A stretch of DNA of 64,000 nt from contig VYDB01000077.1 in assembly GCA_009843635.1 (NCBI GenBank), positions 41,486-105,485 of the forward strand, read 5' to 3'. The translations under genes and the position numbers were made by a program. The stretch comes from Gammaproteobacteria bacterium. Its GTDB lineage: Bacteria > Pseudomonadota > Gammaproteobacteria > Pseudomonadales > Azotimanducaceae. Position 1 is the stretch's first letter. The number at the start of each line of letters is the position of its first letter. Shown here one piece after another: positions 62,598 to 64,000 of the stretch. The notes under the pieces are model-generated. The model saw only the letters and a program-made list of their open reading frames with translations, was not told the origin of the DNA and did no database searches.

Positions 62598-63428
62598 ATG
62601 AGGGACACGGAGCCAACTCGGAATTCTGCCGGTGTGTCTTGGCGCACATTCAGCGTCCTCGGCTTGATGGCCGGGCTGCTGTCGGCCTGTGATGCACAAG
62701 GGCCGAAACCCGCATTTGACCTCGGCACTTTTGCTCCCGCCTCCCTGGAGGAGATCATCGCCCATTCGCACGGGCTAAGGGCTCCGGGCATTGAGATTGA
62801 ATTCATATCACGGCAGTTTCTTGGCGTGCCCTACGGCGAGAGCAGGCTGATTGGTGATGCGGACACACCGGAAACGCTCACCGTCAACTTGGCGGCGCTC
62901 GACTGCTATACCTATATTGACTACGTGGAGGCGCTCAGACGCTCATCGGGGTATCCGGATTTCAGAGGCCAAGTGGCCGCTGTTCGCTATGCACGGGGGC
63001 AGGTGGCTTGGCGGACGCGGCACCACTTCTTTTCCGATTGGGTAGGGAGCGGCGGACCCATTCGGGACGTTACCGCCGAGGTTGGCGGCGATGCCGTCGT
63101 GGCGACCGTCAAGCACCTGAATCTCGATGCCGCGGGCGCGCCGGTGCTTAAGGGAGTGGCCACGCGGGTTCGCCGCATCGTCCATATCCCGTCCGAGCGC
63201 CTCGACCAGGCGGTGGTCGGGCGCCTGCGCACCGGGGACTACGTTGGGGTCTTTGCCGAAGCGCCTTGGCTGGACGTGACCCACACCGGCATCGTCGTCA
63301 AGCGGCCCGCCGGCGCGGGCTTTCGCCATGCGTCCGCGGCCCGCGGCAAGCGCGGGGTGGTGGAGGAAGACCTCGCCGCCTACATTCGCGGCAAGCCGGG
63401 AATCATGGTGTATCGCGCTGCGCCTTAA
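62598..63428 (+). CDS. DUF1460-family lipoprotein (amidase-like)
   Basis: A 276-residue probable lipoprotein. From ATG 62598 the lipobox LLSAC puts the lipid-bearing Cys at residue 31 behind a hydrophobic stretch. The DUF1460 core is seen in FISRQFLGVPYGESRLIGD, the Cys of NLAALDCYTYIDYVEALRR (likely nucleophile, NlpC/P60-like fold), RTRHHFFSDWV, and HTGIVVKRPAG with a His. Members are thought to act on cell-wall muropeptides. A longer frame is open from 62529 but lacks a ribosome site and would spoil the signal peptide. Confidence 0.82.
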   Translation: MRDTEPTRNSAGVSWRTFSVLGLMAGLLSACDAQGPKPAFDLGTFAPASLEEIIAHSHGLRAPGIEIEFISRQFLGVPYGESRLIGDADTPETLTVNLAALDCYTYIDYVEALRRSSGYPDFRGQVAAVRYARGQVAWRTRHHFFSDWVGSGGPIRDVTAEVGGDAVVATVKHLNLDAAGAPVLKGVATRVRRIVHIPSERLDQAVVGRLRTGDYVGVFAEAPWLDVTHTGIVVKRPAGAGFRHASAARGKRGVVEEDLAAYIRGKPGIMVYRAAP

Positions 63429-63516
63429 ACAGCCAACGCAATCCGCGGCCTTTCCTTTTCCGGCACGTGCGTTATCGTAGCCTCCCATCAAATCCCTTCT
63501 CGAACAGGACGCAATC

Positions 63517-63936
63517 GTGAAATACCTGCACACCATGGTCCGCGTCACCGACATCGACGCTTCACTGGACTTCTACTGCGACAAGCTCGGCCTGACCGAA
63601 CTGCGGCGCATCGACAACGAAGCGGGACGCTTCACGCTGGTGTTCCTAGCGGCGCCCGGGGATGAGTCAGCGCAGGTGGAGCTGACTTGGAACTGGGATC
63701 CGGAAAGCCTCTCCGGGGGCCGCAATTTCGGCCATCTCGCCTACCAGGTGGATGACATCTACGCCACCTGCCAGCGGTTGATGGATGGTGGCGTCACCAT
63801 CAATCGGCCGCCGCGGGATGGCTGGATGGCTTTCGTGCGCTCACCGGATGGCGTGTCCATCGAATTGCTGCAAAGGGGCGAGCCGCTGGCACCCGCCGCG
63901 CCTTGGGCCGACATGCCCAATACCGGCACTTGGTAG
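63517..63936 (+). CDS. VOC-family protein, lactoylglutathione lyase-like
   Basis: A 139-residue vicinal-oxygen-chelate protein starting at GTG 63517. Metal ligand candidates are His in KYLHTMVRVTDIDASLDFYCDKLGL, Glu in VELTWNW, His in FGHLAYQVDDIY and Glu in GVSIELLQRG, which is the glyoxalase I set. The sequence NRPPRDGWMAFVRSPDG also fits glyoxalase I. It would convert the methylglyoxal-glutathione adduct to lactoylglutathione. It is a separate unit, with no obvious partner gene in the window. Confidence 0.87.
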   Translation: MKYLHTMVRVTDIDASLDFYCDKLGLTELRRIDNEAGRFTLVFLAAPGDESAQVELTWNWDPESLSGGRNFGHLAYQVDDIYATCQRLMDGGVTINRPPRDGWMAFVRSPDGVSIELLQRGEPLAPAAPWADMPNTGTW

Positions 63937-64000
63937 GCGCCTGCGGCTCGCATGGAACAAATTCCCGAATGACTGATTTGAGGGCACATTCACGTGGCGG

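Overview
The window is GC-rich, tightly packed bacterial chromosome, most likely from a marine or host-associated gammaproteobacterium. The best taxonomic clue is the housekeeping block at 36.4-47.2 kb: three tRNAs, then tig-clpP-clpX-lon-hupB-ppiD, then methyltransferase-rnhA-dnaQ. That order, and the mfd-csiV pair with the methylthioinosine phosphorylase and mscS genes nearby, is what I know from Pseudomonas and its relatives. The strain has no recognisable phage, plasmid, IS or CRISPR sequence here.

Layout. 1-6.9 kb: end of an EamA permease, a LinB-like haloalkane dehalogenase with a crotonase, a parvulin/HupE pair, an acyl-CoA dehydrogenase, another crotonase and a DUF169 protein. 7.2-29.3 kb: an accessory catabolic island holding two amidohydrolases, a CocE-type hydrolase, an S9 peptidase, a type-B carboxylesterase, three crotonases, a GPH/MFS symporter, a zinc dehydrogenase, a class-V PLP enzyme, a D-serine dehydratase/D-threonine aldolase-like PLP enzyme, a frameshifted acyl-CoA ligase, a TonB-dependent receptor and a TetR-family regulator. 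29.3-36.4 kb: GNAT plus wax-ester synthase/DGAT, MATE and NSS transporters, and a gamma-glutamyltransferase. 36.4-47.2 kb: replication/proteostasis block and tRNAs. 47.3-53.1 kb: an orphan polyamine-type binding protein and a three-gene 2-oxoacid oxidoreductase operon with its own FAD/Fe-S partner. 53.4-63.9 kb: mfd-csiV, purine/methylthio salvage, mscS, lexA, a carotenoid oxygenase, a DUF1460 lipoprotein and a VOC protein.

How the parts fit. The island reads as one uptake-and-breakdown programme: TonB receptor and symporter for uptake; exported peptidase, esterase and deacylase-like amidohydrolases for cutting amide and ester bonds; PLP enzymes for the (possibly D-) amino-acid part; acyl-CoA ligase and crotonases for the acyl part. 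A shared AT-rich operator-like motif (core AAGCAnnTGA) sits in front of several of its transcription units and next to the TetR gene, so I propose it is a TetR-controlled regulon for an unknown acylated peptide-like or ester/amide compound. The substrate is not visible in the sequence.

Other structure worth noting: an 89-bp intergenic element duplicated on both sides of the symporter gene with a covarying hairpin; a REP-like inverted pair at 31.6 kb with an identical 29-bp copy inside csiV; and an 18-bp perfect hairpin shared by the convergent lexA and carotenoid oxygenase genes.
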